NCBI GenBank assembly: GCA_036785705.1
Contig: JAWUZG010000084.1
Span: forward strand, 3,655,001-3,719,000
DNA: 64,000 bases
From: Acanthornis magna
Lineage: Eukaryota > Chordata > Aves > Passeriformes > Acanthizidae
Direction of reading: 5' to 3'
A model generated the notes under the pieces. That model saw only the letters and a program-made list of their open reading frames with translations, was not told the origin of the DNA and ran no database searches. Shown piece by piece: positions 51,401-64,000 of this stretch. Made by a program: the position numbers and the translations under genes. Within the stretch, counting starts at the first letter, position 1. Every line of letters begins with the position of its first letter.

Positions 51401-54400
51401 TGAGCTGTAATGAAGATTTACCTAGAAAATAAAGTAGAAAGATGAAAAAGTTTACTTAATATTTGATAAAAGAAGTATTAATACATGGAAAGGGGACAAA
51501 TATGTAAAGTGGTTTTTTTTCTGTTTCTGTTTTTTATTTTGTATGGATGCCTCAGAGAGCAGGGTTATTTGAAGAAAATAAAAGAAATAAAAATACTTAC
51601 TTGTATGTCCAGTGTTTATTGCAGCTAAATTTTGTTTCCATGTAAAAATGACACTTCCATCTGAGTTTGAAGTTGAGCAATGCATCCCTCACTTGTGTAA
51701 AGCTTAAACCTGATAAATGTGTTGGCAAGTGAGGAGGGTGGTAAGTGCAATGGGACTCCATAACCTTTTGCAGATGGAGACCTGAATTTGTATGAAACTA
51801 CTGGATGGAAGAATGCTTTGAAAATAAAGGATTGTGAAAATAGCAATACAGACAGGTGTGTGAAAGGTCGATTCCTGAAAGACTTAATCTGGGCTAACAA
51901 AAAGGAGTTGTGAATCAAGGCTCAGGTATTTTAGTAACAATGAAGTGCAATGACTGTACAGTTTTCTTCCACAAATTTTACTGTAGAAGTAAAAGTCTTC
52001 TGTTAGCCCAACTGATGTAGCTGAAAAAAAAATCAGATTGATACTTGAGTCATTTCACTTCCATTCTCATACATATTTTTTTTATTGCACTATTACAGCA
52101 ATTACAAATAATGATAACTCTTTATAGGAGATCTCTTAAATATTTCACTAAAATTAAATGTATCTTCAATGAAAAATACTTCAGGGGGAATTATTTTCCA
52201 AATTTGTGTGCTAAATTAATATTGTTTCCTAGCAGTAGTCACCCCATTGTGCAGTTCACTGTGACAGTGGAAGTGGGAATTCACTGTGATAATCAGTGGT
52301 AAGGGCCAAGTGCTTTTGGAACATGCATAGCAAGTAATGATAACAACAAAGTACCAAGTAATGTGAACATCTCTTCTGTAACTAATCTGACGTTTCAGTA
52401 CAAGTAAGAACTCGTGCGATTTTAACAAACTTTACAACAAGAACACAAAGGGCTCAGTAGCCGTAAGGTTATATACCATGCTGGGTGTATTTTTGATATG
52501 CGAATTATATGCTGTGTAAGTTCATCTGTTTAAAAGTTAAATTTTATAAAAAGAAACCCTAAGGCAGTATTCTCTCAGATTGGTGTGCTTGTTTAGGATA
52601 AGCTTATGTAAACTGAAGTCATATATGCAAGGCTTTTTGAGATAAGAATCTACATTCCAACAACCAGTAATTATACAATAAACAATTAACTGTTCAAATA
52701 AATACAGTGTTTTTATTGAAAGACAGATTCATTTTTGAGGTTGCGGTTGCATTAACTATGAGCTTGGAGTTTGTATTAAAAAAAAAAAAAATCATGTGCA
52801 TGTAATGTTCTTACCATGTCCATCATTGCTAGAATTTTGAGGTTCTAATAATTAACAATGTTTCTGAGTGCTGAAGTCTAAAGGTTATTTTGTATCCCAG
52901 TGCTAATTCCAGCGCCCTCCTTGTTGCAAAGTTTTTGTCCAAGTTTGTTTTACAAGTTACTTTTATCTTCCAAAGCATTCTGCCTCTGGTCTTCAGGCTT
53001 GCATGTTAGCCTGTCTGATGGTGCTTCTGTGTACTGTACCTGCCCTTTACGAAAAGAGGTGTTTATTGTAGAGGAGTGAAGCGGGGGGAAATGAATCACA
53101 ATTTTCACCAAAAAAACCCAGGATAAGTAAAAATTGAAAATAAAATAAAACAAACAAACATAAAACATAACACGCCCCCCAACAACCTTTTTAATTTCCA
53201 GAATTTTCAGGTGGTTAATTAAAGTTCATCCACTTTTTGTTCATGACTTACAATTTCAGAGGAGGAATGAGGCAATATTGCTTGGTACTATTTTTTGAGG
53301 GGTCTTGCCTCATCGTGGAAGAGTTTTTGCTGCAAAGTGTAGGCCCAGTTGCTTAGAACACCACCACAGTGCCTGCCAGCCTGATAATATGGGAATGGGA
53401 AAAGGAAGCTGTGCTGCTGTAGGACTTCAAAGTTTGCCTTTAAACTGTGTATGAAAGAGAAGTCAGTACCACATACTTTAAGTAAACTTGCAAGAAAACC
53501 TAAATACAACTTACTGCTTTTCCAGGAAAATTTTCACAAGCTCAACATTTGTTACAGTGAAGGTAATTCTTGCCAACAATGCATGTGCTGCCATGCTCCA
53601 GTTTAGAAACCTATTTTCTCATGTAGTGCTTTTTTATTTATTAAAAAGCTTGGAGAAAGCTTTATGTCTCCGAAGTTCTGTGTTTGGGGGTTTATCTCCA
53701 TCTATTCAAGATTGTTCAAAAACCCCAAACCACCTTAACTTTAAAATTTTTCTTATGAAAATACTTACATTTTAATTGACTTTATTACTTGCATAAAGTT
53801 ATATGTTCAGAACACTGTTGCAATTCTTTTTTGTCTGGAAATTTTTTAATGCTGTAAATAAAAAAATCACCTACGGTGTCATGCAGTCATGTCTGCCAAT
53901 TGTCCATAGCAGTGATGCAAATAGTTAGATTTCAGTCAGCATATAATAGAAATCAGTTGCTGATGCATAGTGTTGAACTGCACAAAGATCTGTCTTCTAC
54001 AGCATAAGCACAGGGATCTGCTGACTCTGAATTTAGGCTTGGCAATTCTCTAAATTGCAATTATTGCTGTGAAAGGTCTTAAAGTGTTAGACAATGAGCA
54101 CAACTGAGAAAAGCAGTAGCTGAGGTTCTTTGTTTTTTCAAAGGATTTTGGTTCATTCTTTAGGCTTGTGCTTTAGCCTGGCATGCTGACTACAGAGCAT
54201 TGTTGAAGTGGAACACACATCCCCTGATAGTGCATCTCAGGCAGGAAAGTCCTGCACACACAGGCTCCTACTGGTTCCTGATGTGTGCCGGTCACTGCTC
54301 TAAGAGGCTCGGCTGGCTCCATTCGTCTTCTTAATGAAAATGAAGCAAATCCAGCCATGGTGCCAATTTTTATATTATTTGGTGTCTTCTGTAAAAGTTT

Positions 54401-57400
54401 CCCATGATGTCATGATTCCTGGCACAGAGTCTTCAATTTTTCCCTTATGCAGAGTGACTACCCCCTCATCCCAGGGGATGAAAGATAAGGGAAGTCTCCC
54501 TCACAGCAGGCAGCAGGGAGGGCTGTGGGTTTCGTTGTTTAGGTTGTTTTGGCATTTGTTTACAGTAGAATTTTGAACTTAAAGCAGTCTCACATGTGCA
54601 CTGGAGTAAGCAGCAGCTACCTATAAACTTAATGTCCAAAAGGCAAGAAAAGAAGAAGATAAATGGTTACTTGGTCATGCTGGCCTTCATTTTTTTTTCC
54701 ATTTGACAGGTGCTATACAGAGCTGAGTCTGTGGAAGCTTAAAAGTTTGGAGATTTTGTTTTGCTTCCCCCTCAGTTTTCTGCTTTTTAAAATGGAAATC
54801 ATTAGGGCTTTTGGCAGGTTCCTAAGGTTGCTTGACGTTTAGATTTAATTGTTTTCTGTGTTGTTGGTTTTGTATGGACCCAGACAATGTGTATTTTCAG
54901 TTTGCTTCCATTAAGCCTGATTAAAACATCATGTCAATTTAGATGACTCACGTAAAAATGTTAAATAAAAGCTGTGAATCATTAACTTACATTTAATGCT
55001 AGGAGGTCTGAAGTTGGATTTGTCACTTGGTAGTGCTTTCACTGTCAGTTTTATTAATTTGTACCAAAAGTACCAAGATCTTTTTAAAAAAGCTATTGAT
55101 CCCACAGCTTCTTAGCCATTCCAGCATTTGAATTAAACTAGGTCTTGTAAGTTTTAATGGAATTAAAAATGGAAATGTTAAAGTGGCCATGTATTCATAG
55201 TCATCTGCTTTGCAGACTTTACATCAGTAAATCATTACAAAAAGTGTCCAGTGAGTGTTTCTTACAGTTAAACTCTGTGTTTCTGACACAGTCCTTTATA
55301 AACTTTTCTATTATCAGCTTTGATTTTTGAAAGGGTTTTCCCCCACCCCCACCCTTTGGCTTTTTAGGTTTCATAGTACTTTTTTTATCTGCTTAACATT
55401 TTTTGTAATATCTTAGCAGAACTACATCTGTCTGATCTTGGACTTGTGTTTTCCTGTAGTTCTGTAACTTATTGGCTTGTAATTGGAATTTCCTAATTGT
55501 TCTTTGTTTCTATAGCTGTATATTTTGTTAATAATGTTTAATTTCTTCCTTAGCTTAAGTTATGGAGGAGGACATTCATCACATTCAGAAACAGACCTTC
55601 ACAGACAGACATACACAGCTTCTCATCAGCTTCCTGGATACTCAACTACACAACATCCTGCTGGTAATTGTCCATATCATGAGAATACTGCTTAAATAGC
55701 TACAGAGAAAAAAAAGCCAAACCAATGTTATTTAGATTAAAGTTAATGAATTTTATAATCAAATGGAGTTTGTCATATAAGTGGTGGCAACTGCCATTAG
55801 AAAAGCTGAGACTAGCAGAAAGTTAATGGTTGTTAGCTTTTATCAGAATGTTGTAAGTAGAAAGGAAAATATGAAGGGAGGTTATGCTTGGTATCTTGTT
55901 TTTTGAAAAAGGTGCACTTATCCTTTAAAATACAGCTTTTCAGCATTTGGCCTATGCATAAGGGCCAAACGTGTACCTCCCAGCCAGTAGCAGAAATGCT
56001 GCCAGCTCCTCCAGACTAAAGCAAACAGCAAAACTGATGGATGAAAGCAGCTGGAACACACTGCTGCTGGTACTTCCATGTGCAGACTGAGATAGTGCTG
56101 GGGAAAAGTTAAAATTAATGTAAAATATAGCAGTGGGTTAAGCTGTGTTACATCTGCATCAGGATCTGTCTTTGATCCTTATGGTGTCCTGTCTCCATGT
56201 CGGAAGGCAGGGCTTGACCTCTTCATGCTTGCTTGCAACCCAGTTTCCAAAGAAGGGTGTTTGAGCTCCTGTGCTGACTGCAGCCTGTAGTCTCCTGGCC
56301 AGGTCCTCAGTCAGGATGATGGAGGGTCAGAAACACAGTCTTGACATAATCTCAGTTACTCACAGCTCTGGATCTCACCAGTGCTTCCCATTGAGCCCCC
56401 TGCTAATGAAAGGTGTGAGCTATGGGAAACACATAAAGGTGTTTGTTGAAACAGGAATCCAGTTGAGACCCATCTTCATGTGCCAGTCCTATAGATGTGT
56501 CCAAACTGCTACAAGCTGCCCAAAAGGGGAGAAAGTGGTATAGAAAAGTTGAACATGTTTTAGGAGGAATTCTGAATGTTTAACCAGTTCATGTGAAAAT
56601 AGAACAGCAAATCTTCAGATAAAGTGAGAGTTTTACTGGTGTACCTAAATATTGTTTTAAGCATCGTGTTTGACATACATTGAACAGTAGATTTTAAAAT
56701 GTATACTGAAGTTCCAGTTTACAATTGTAACACTTCATAACAGTTACACACAGAAAAATCAGTGTACTTTAGCAAAATGCTAATGTTTCATAGGTTGGGG
56801 GTGTTTTAGTGAATTATAAGTTATTTGATTTTGCTTCTTTGAAATTCATCTGAGCTCTCTGTTTTGTTTCATTTCCCTCCACCACCATCCAGGTCTTTCA
56901 GGAATATTTGATACCAGTATGCACAGTGCTGGAGGTAACACTAAGGAAACTTCTTCAGTTATGAATTTTCTCTCTGCTATTGAGTCTCGTACTGCTCAGG
57001 CAGTCTCTTCAGGATCTACCCTTTTGCCACAATTCAGGGCTCCTTCCTGGCAGACAGGTGAAAATTTTCTCTTGAAATAAAATTTTGTCATTATTATATT
57101 GAATATTTGGGAGGATTTGAAACAAAAATGTTCTGACCAACTGAAAAGGCTGCACGTTTTCTACTTCTTTTACATCTGAATATTTAAAAATGTCAAAATC
57201 AATTGAATTATGTTAGCAGAAGATTTATATGAGAAGTTCTGGTTGTTTAGAAGAAATTTAGATGCATAGGGTATTATTTTGTCTAATGAGTGAAATTTAT
57301 TCTCCCAGCTTTGTTTGGAATCAGTCACAATCACTTTAAGCATGTTCAGGTACACTACCTGTGCATCCTAGCAAATCTTTCGTTCTCAAACTCTGTTCCC

Positions 57401-60400
57401 TATGATAGTTCTTCTGTGATATTAGTACTAGAAGTCCATGGGTAGCTTTGCCCCTTTGTACAAAGTAGTAATGAGTAAGGTGTTCTGAAAAAGAAGGTCT
57501 GAGGTGCATGTCACATAGAAATAAGGGACTTAATTTACAACTAAACAAACGTGCCATCTCTTTTAGCAGACTGACTGCCTTCCATAAACCTCCCCCATCT
57601 GTCAAGCCTTCTGTGCAGAGCAGGAAACTGCAGATTTTGAGCTCACTGTAGACAGTCACACCAAGATAAGTGTTGCTACTGCATCTGTGGGTAGCTTCAA
57701 GTTCTGGTTAATCTTATGGAGTGATTGTGCAGCTGTGTGGTGAATCGGATCTATTCACTGATCTGACAGAAAATGTTTGAGTGGGTTTTTTCCTTTGGTG
57801 GGATGGTTTTCCTCTGTATCAGCAGGCTGATCTGTGTCTCAGTGCAGCTGTATGATTGCTGTTCTGATTTGGGGAGGAGGCACAAGGTAGCAAGAGTGGA
57901 ACAGTCCTTTTGTTGACAGTTTACAGTCGTTCTCTTAAGCATAATGTGCAGCTGCATTCTGTGAAGAGCCACTTAAAAAATTAAGAATAGAGAATGTGGC
58001 TTTTTACTTGCCATTGACAAAAGCAGATATGGGGGAGCAGAGATGAAGATGCACACTGTTAATCTGGCAAGCAATCTTAATATAAATCGGTGTTTAGAGT
58101 TATGATGACCCATCCTCACATCAAAATGTCAGCTGGGAAGAAATCCTTTTTTCTCTTCGTCCTAGCATTTTCTCCATTGCAGCCTGTCTAACACTGAATT
58201 GTGAAGAATGGGGAGACATGCTGTGGGTCGGGTTTGATGTTGGTACCAGTGATTGAGAGACTTCTCAGTACTCATTACTAAGAACTCATCAGTAAGCCCA
58301 TTTTTCAATATTACCAGTTCTCTGAGCTTTCTGTTGTCCTTTAATACTTTTGCTGCTTTTCTGTAATCCTTGATCCTCCCAAGTGTCTTTTGAGGGCTTT
58401 GTCTTCTACAAACTTCTTTGATGGGGGAAAGCAAGAGCTCTTCACTCTTCAAGGTGACCTTTTTGTAGAACGGTACCCTGCAACTGCTAATTTTGGGGGA
58501 AAAAGAAGAACATTGTGTTTGTTATATTTGTCCTTTCAAGTGTTCCTTTGTGGGTTTTGTTATCAGTGTTCTGATTTCTTAAGGTAGTGGGGGTGTGTCT
58601 ATGTACACAACTTAGTACCTTTGCCATACCTTTTGTCTGCTCCTCAACCAATATTAAAATATAAAGCCCAGCAGTTCTGCCCTAACAGGGCTCCTGTGAG
58701 TGGCTCTTACCTGGTTTAAGAAGTTACGGGTATAGTTTGGAAGGATTTTGATTTGTGGAAGAGAAAGGAAAAATACAGGTTGGATGAGAAATGAACATCT
58801 GCAGTCAAACCAGGTAGAAATTCTTCCCCTTATTTGATACTTCTGGATGGCCCTACCTTTGTGTTAGTGGTGGGGATCAGTAAAAGAGAACCCAGTTGTA
58901 CCTGATGTTGGGGTTTTCTAGAATAGGGGGGAAAAGTGCATTAAAACACTATTTATGCTTTCTTGCTCAGAAAGACCTTATTGTTGACTAATGAAAAATA
59001 CCTTGGCATTCCTTCACTATCACATCTCTTCATATCAGTTTGTCTTGAACTGAAGGGGAGAAACAAAGCATTTATTTCTCAGCTTCACCTGAAACTTCAA
59101 AAGCAATTGTATGATTAAGTTGCAATCAGCTTAAGAAGACTTACTGTATTGTGAAATGAAATATTTTTTTAACTGAAGTATTTGTTTCAAAACAAGATTT
59201 ATTTACGGAGAGTTTTTATTTATTCTTAAACAGTCCAAAGCTAAAAACAGCTAGAAGTATGCAAGAAGAACTGAAAAAGGTCAAATCATTCCTGATTTTA
59301 ATTTTTTCTGATTTGCATACCCTGGTAAATTTCCCAGTGGAAACTGATTCCTTTACAAGAATTTTAAGCCTCTCTGGGAATAAAGTCATCTTTACTTTTC
59401 TTCCTAGACTTTGGAAATAGTACACAAACTTCACCAGTGCCTGTAAGTTACAGGGTGAAAAGCGGTGAATGATATGGATCGCTACTCTAAGCCTCAAAGC
59501 TTGCAAGGGAATTTCACATTCCTCTTTCAGCTGGAGTAGTGTATTCTGTTGAGAAATTTTGTTTAAGCCAGAATGTCATACCAATGGCTGGATACAAATA
59601 AGTCATATACTTTTCAGTTGGATAGTTCCTATTGCACTGTGCAGATAATTGCTGTCTGTGGGTATTTGGGACTCTCAATTCAGAAGGCATACAAATCATA
59701 TTTATTGCTTGTATTGAAAGTCGAGCCCCTCCTTTAAGAAAATGAATTGCAGAGTGTATAGACCATTAGCTATTTCACTGTACACTCTGAAATATTTCTC
59801 ATAAAGTGAGTTATGAAAGTACTGGTGAGGGTAAATCCGGGAGATGAGATTGCATCTTTAACTGTGTATGTATTACATCTGCTAAGGTATAATTTTTGCC
59901 TTTTTGCTTTTTATTGAAGGTGTTCAGGGCTTTTAATCAGTTTACTATGAACTTACTTTTAAACTAAAATAAAAACTAATAAAGAGCCCTCAATTTCAAA
60001 ATAGAATTAATCTTGTACAATTTTTTTATCAGCAATTTGCATCTGAACTATGTTAGTTTTTCCCTCAGCAATTCACTGCAGGTATAGAATTCAGCATTCT
60101 CAAAAAACCCTGCACTTCCATTTTGAAAATTACCCACCGTGCCTCCCTTTGTATGTTTGTTTTTTTTTAAGAGTGGTAATTCTAAAAAACATTTTATTTG
60201 TATATGCTGTGAGAGTTTGCAGTTAAATGACATACAGAAATGCAGAGTGATGTAACTTGTAAAGCTCCCTTATGCTCCTTTTTCGTTCTTTTTTGTTTTT
60301 GTTTTTTTCAGGTATGCATTCCTCGACAGCCACAGAATTATTTGTTACTGGAGCTTTGCCAACCTCTGGAACATTTCCACCAACCTCTGCTTTATCAGCA

Positions 60401-63400
60401 TATCAGCATCCCAACACCTTCAGCAGCAGAAACTTTGCTACTACCCCTTCTCTTACTCTTCAAGATACTACTTTCAGTGCTACATCAAACGGTCTCTTAA
60501 CTACCCATGATCCTTTATTACAGATCAAAACATCGCAAGGCACTGTTCCAACTGCTTTGACATTTGAGCGCCTGGGTAGCTCTGTGTTGAGTACCAGTGT
60601 ACCCCCTCAGTCATCAACATATCGTTCTGCTCAAGAATCTGCACCCCATCTTTTGCAACCTCAGTTTAGTTTGTTGCCTTCAACCCTTGGAGGAGCTCAG
60701 CAGGTGTCTCAGGCCTATAGCACATCTGTCTTCACTGGTTCCACTGCTTCCATGGATAGAGCACTTCAGCGAGAATGTAGTGTTATTAAACACCACCAGC
60801 GGCCTTCAAGTACTCAGTCTGTCCAGCCTCAGCTGACTGTTTCACAGCATTCCTTACACAACTATTTAACAAGTACAAGTGGAGTTAACTTTCAGGATAC
60901 ATCTAGGCACTCAGCATTATCCTGCAGTCCAGTTGGAGATGTTACTCAGGTGAGCAATGGAGGACCACAGCAGAAAACTTCTCAAGTCACAGTGGAACTT
61001 GCTCAGTCATACACATCTGCAATTCCATCACCTGGTTTTCCATCTGCTTCCACAGCAAAAGTGAAAAACTGTTCCATGAAGCAGCCTCCGAGGTCAGCAA
61101 AGACTCCCAAACCTCAAAGTGTAGCTCCCACTGTGCAGACACAAAGCTATGCCAAAACTGCACAAAACCAGAGTTCTGTCATTACAGGCCAAGCACAGAT
61201 CTATTCTACAGCACAGCTCCCCAGCCTCTTGTCGGTCAGTCAGTCCCAAAACTATGTTTCATGCCAGGCTCAGAATGTGCCACCCGTCAGCCACTCACAG
61301 GATTTCTCATCCAGCAAGGTTGAGAAGCTGCCCTCACTGTATAAAACATTGACTTTTTCTGGGCAATCACAAGCTATTACTTCTGACAGTCAGACTCTAA
61401 GTTACTCCTCAGAGGAACAGGTATTGACCTCAGTTCCAAATGAGAACTACTCTGGGCAAATGAGGGAACTTTCTTCAGTCAGCCAAGCTCAGAGCTACTC
61501 TTCTAGTCACTCTCAGGGTTTATCTCCAGTTACCCAGTCCCAAGTTAACTTTTCATCTCAATCACAAGTTTTAGCAGCTGTTAGTCCTTCTGAAAGCTAT
61601 TCTTCAGGGCAGTCTTTAACATTAACATCACCTTCTCTTTCCTTTAATGCCTCTCCTCGGGTACAAACTCTTCCAGCCTCGAGTCCTAATCAAAGCTATA
61701 TTTCTTTACATTCTTCTCAGAACTCACAGTCACAAGAATCCTCCTCTCCACAGTCTCAAAAGTTTTTGCCATCTGTCCAGTCTCCTTTTGCATCCCCAGC
61801 TCACTCCCAGACGCTGCAGAACAACAGACCTTCCTCAGAAACAAAGTCCTATGTTAAAAGGAAGTCGGACTCTAATTTGTATGCCTCATCAAAACAGGAG
61901 GAGGAGTTATCAATACAGGATATGCAGGCATTGCAACAGCAAGCTACTCTTGAATCTTCCACTCAAAGCCTAACTGAGGAGGAGATCAACACTCAGGATG
62001 TATCCTATAGGGTCTCAAAAGCAAATGACAGATACTCTCAAAGTGTAATCAGAAGCAACTCTCGTCTTGAAGATCAAGTTGTTGGACTTACTCTTCAAGG
62101 AACAAAAAAAGATGAAAGAATGGTCAGTTCTGTGGAACAGCTTTCCCAACACATTGGCCATATCACCAGCCTAAGCCATGATATCAAAAAGACAGCTAAT
62201 TTAATGCGAACAACACAGGTAACGGTGAGTGCTAAGGAACTAAACCAACAGCATTCTCTTATGCATAAGGTACATGAAAATAAAGCTCAAGAGCCGCAGG
62301 GCCAAGTCATTAACACACCACCACAGGTTCAGCCTCATGCTTTAAGACATGGTCATCAGCTGTGTTTGCCCAGTGCGCAGGTACTGCTGGAGTCAACCTG
62401 TGACTTGCAGATTCTTCACCAGTCCATTATGCAGTCGGGTTTAGGACAAGCAAAGGCATCACCGCAAGTGCAAAGAGTACAGAGTCCTCAGCAGGTGACA
62501 CATCCATTCCTTCAGATGGATGGTCACATTGTTCAAAGTAATGGGGGTCATTCTCAGCAACAGCTTCATAGTCAGAATTCAGAAGTAATGAAAATGGACA
62601 TTTCTGAGTCATCAAAACCACTACAGCAGCATTTGACAGCAAAAGATCATTTTACTCAGACAAATCAACATGACTCAAAAAACCAATTTGTTTCTCTTAG
62701 TTCAATATGCTTCCCAGAATCTATACTTCTCAGCGATGACAGGAATATATTATCCAATGTGGATGACATCTTAGCAGCAACAGCAGCAGCCTGTGGAGTG
62801 ACACCATCTGACTTTGCCAAATCAGCTTCTAATGAAGAAGAAATCCAAACTGTTGAAAATAGTGAGGAATCTAAATCACAGTTCCGGTCACTGGATTCCA
62901 GACATGTGTCTTCTGTTTTCAGTGCCTCACCTACTGTAGTTGGAAAGCCAGCAAACAGAAATAATATTTCTCTGAATGGAGGCCAAATTACTCTAAATCT
63001 TAGCCCAGTGTCAACAATACAGACAAAAGCTGTGAACCTGGATCAACAGCACGTTGAAACTGCTGATCAAAATGTGCCAGCAAGAATGACCTCTCCCAGC
63101 CTTGGTCCTGGCCAAGAAGAGCAAGAGGCTGTTCGAGTTAAGAAACAATCTAGCATCAGTCACGAATCTGAAGATGATAACGATGCTTCTGTTGATGGTA
63201 CCCTGAATGCAAGAGACACAGAGTTTGTTTCAAGTGGTAGAAGCCTAAGTGAGGAAAGTGCTGCTTCAGAGAATGATTTTACTATGGGTGGTGATGATGG
63301 TACAGCAGCAGGTAACCAGTCAAAGGTTCCGTTGCAGCCGCTGTCTGTGCCCCAAAGTGCAGATGGAGCCATTAATAGAACTGAAGAAGAATGCCAAGAT

Positions 63401-64000
63401 TTAACTCAAGGGAACCTTCAGAAGAAAAAAAGCAAAGGAAAAAGCCAGAACAAGAATGCTGCAGAAGATGACAGTGCAATTCAGAAACAGGTAAAAAGAA
63501 GTGGACAGTGTAAACGTCAAAATTCAAGAGGAAATGATTCATGTTTCACATACTCTTCTCCTGTTTCTGAAAGTTGTTATGATACTTACCAACATCAGGA
63601 AAGAATGAGGCAAAAAATCAAAGAAGTTGAAGAAAAACAGCCTGAAGTCAAAACAGGATTTATTGCATCTTTTTTAGACTTTTTAAAGTCTGGGCCTAGG
63701 CAACAGTTTTCCACTCCAGCTGTACGAATGCCAAACAGGACTAGGAGACCAGTCACACAAATAGTTCGTGCCCCTTGCCTACAGCCCTCTGCAAAGCCTC
63801 AGCCAACAGCAGCACCTGTAGCTGCTGAGGTCAGTGGAGAAAGTCCAACCAAAAAAGCCAATGAAGAGCTTAAGAAAAACTTGGAAACGTTGCCTTCATT
63901 TTCTTCTGATGAAGATGATTCTGTGGGTGGTAACCATGATCTTCAAAAGAGCATCTCTACTGCACTGTCAGCCCTGGATGATACATCTGATAGGAAGATC
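39321..64000 (+). CDS. QSER1: QSER1, glutamine and serine rich protein 1, 5' part, runs off the right edge
   Basis: Four coding exons (39321-39436, 55554-55663, 56893-57057, 60312-64000) join to exactly 1360 codons with no stop; the human protein is about 1735 residues. The start [12 protein letters not shown], the [14 protein letters not shown] segment, [13 protein letters not shown] and [10 protein letters not shown] match QSER1 and its paralogue PRR12. Exon 4 encodes a long, mostly disordered Gln/Ser-rich region, a conserved SSICFPES block (927-934) and a conserved helix-forming stretch at about 1229-1258 ([14 protein letters not shown] ... SFLDFLKSG), followed by [19 protein letters not shown] from residue 1315. 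The C-terminal DUF4211 region lies beyond the window. Established: nuclear, TET1-associated, reported to protect developmental-gene methylation valleys from DNMT3. No frameshift is seen. Confidence 0.96.
40264..40360. mobile_element. Old interspersed repeat fragment (amniote retroposon-like)
   Basis: The stretch 'atcatctaatctgacctctt ... aatgcaggccatagg' resembles the widespread 'gatcatctagtctgacctcc ... ataacacaggccatag' text found in ancient CR1-related or tRNA-SINE retroposons of reptiles and birds. The family and orientation cannot be set with confidence by eye. Confidence 0.5.
40671..40693. repeat. CT-rich simple repeat
   Basis: Runs of CT dinucleotides interrupted by TTT within QSER1 intron 1. 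Confidence 0.8.
51367..51382. repeat. (AATC)4 microsatellite
   Basis: Four perfect AATC units in QSER1 intron 1. Confidence 0.8.
55554..55663 (+). CDS. QSER1: QSER1 coding exon 2
   Basis: This 110-base exon encodes residues 39-75 plus one base, starting [18 protein letters not shown] and continuing through ASHQLPGY to QHPA. Acceptor 'tttcttccttag' and donor 'gtaatt' flank it. The joint with exon 1 (AG|C) restores a Ser codon. Confidence 0.95.
55664..56892 (+). other. QSER1: QSER1 intron 2
   Basis: A 1.23-kb intron with GT-AG ends. Nothing else is recognised. Confidence 0.8.
56893..57057 (+). CDS. QSER1: QSER1 coding exon 3
   Basis: This 165-base exon (phase 1 in, phase 1 out) encodes residues 76-130. 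It includes [14 protein letters not shown], then [15 protein letters not shown] and [12 protein letters not shown], which are conserved in both QSER1 and PRR12. Acceptor 'accatccag' and donor 'gtgaaa' flank it. Being a multiple of three with equal phases, it could be skipped without a frameshift. Confidence 0.95.
57058..60311 (+). other. QSER1: QSER1 intron 3
   Basis: A 3.25-kb intron ending in a strong T-rich tract (ttgtttttgtttttttcag). Nothing else is recognised. Confidence 0.8.
60312..64000 (+). CDS. QSER1: QSER1 giant coding exon 4 (partial)
   Basis: At least 3689 bases are open in the QSER1 frame, which ends on a codon boundary at the window edge. It begins [20 protein letters not shown], continues as Gln/Ser/Thr-rich disordered sequence with many SQS/QSY-type repeats, and carries SSICFPES (from 62699) and a conserved [14 protein letters not shown] helix (from 63605). 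A large single exon for this region is typical of QSER1. Two strong donor-like sequences lie inside it (after 60949 and after 62218); see findings. Confidence 0.96.

Larger units (their letters stand above)
39437..55553 (+). other. QSER1: QSER1 intron 1, 16.1 kb
   Basis: The first about 500 bases are CpG-island DNA with many G-runs; the rest is AT-rich. It contains an old interspersed-repeat-like segment at about 40264-40360, a CT-rich simple repeat at 40671-40693, a T16-like run near 41219-41234 and (AATC)4 at 51367-51382. Short open frames on both strands have no recognisable motifs. No additional exon is supported. Confidence 0.8.

Noticed and set aside
1..64000. CRISPR arrays, bacterial operons, tRNA or rRNA genes
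   Set aside because: None was seen. The window is vertebrate nuclear DNA with intron-containing genes.

Overview
This window looks like bird nuclear DNA. Three things point there. It is AT-rich, with three discrete CpG islands. It carries several CR1 LINE 3' fragments, including the typical 'gatctttaaggtcccttcc ... attctatga' ends. The two genes whose exons can be read are vertebrate orthologues in a conserved order: PRRG4 then QSER1, both on the + strand. In human 11p13 the order is CCDC73 - PRRG4 - QSER1. The species cannot be fixed from the sequence alone.

Layout. From 1 to about 4.6 kb there is AT-rich DNA with no supportable exon. A compact CpG island follows at 4.6-4.93 kb; by synteny it is the best candidate for the promoter of a leftward CCDC73, with coding exons beyond the left edge. 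From 5 to 18.6 kb is non-coding DNA with one antisense CR1 fragment at 14.0-14.4 kb. A large CpG island at 18.83-20.07 kb, containing a 51-bp minisatellite, precedes PRRG4. PRRG4 is complete: five coding exons from 20307 to 26660 give a 227-residue protein with a signal peptide, Gla domain, one membrane span, and LPTY and PPPPY motifs. From 26.7 to 38.5 kb come a probable 3' UTR and intergenic DNA, with four CR1 fragments all on the + strand and a perfect 20-bp inverted repeat at 35.0 kb. A third CpG island (38.5-40.0 kb) starts QSER1. Its four visible coding exons (39321 to the window end) give 1360 codons with no stop, and the giant fourth exon runs off the right edge.

The two genes have no obvious joint function. 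PRRG4 is a vitamin-K-type membrane protein whose tail binds WW domains. QSER1 is a nuclear Gln/Ser-rich protein reported to work with TET1 to keep developmental promoters unmethylated. They are neighbours by ancient synteny. I found no convincing new biological system. The most unusual items are the perfect hairpin at 35025-35076, the minisatellite in the PRRG4 island, and the upstream ORF whose stop overlaps the QSER1 start codon.
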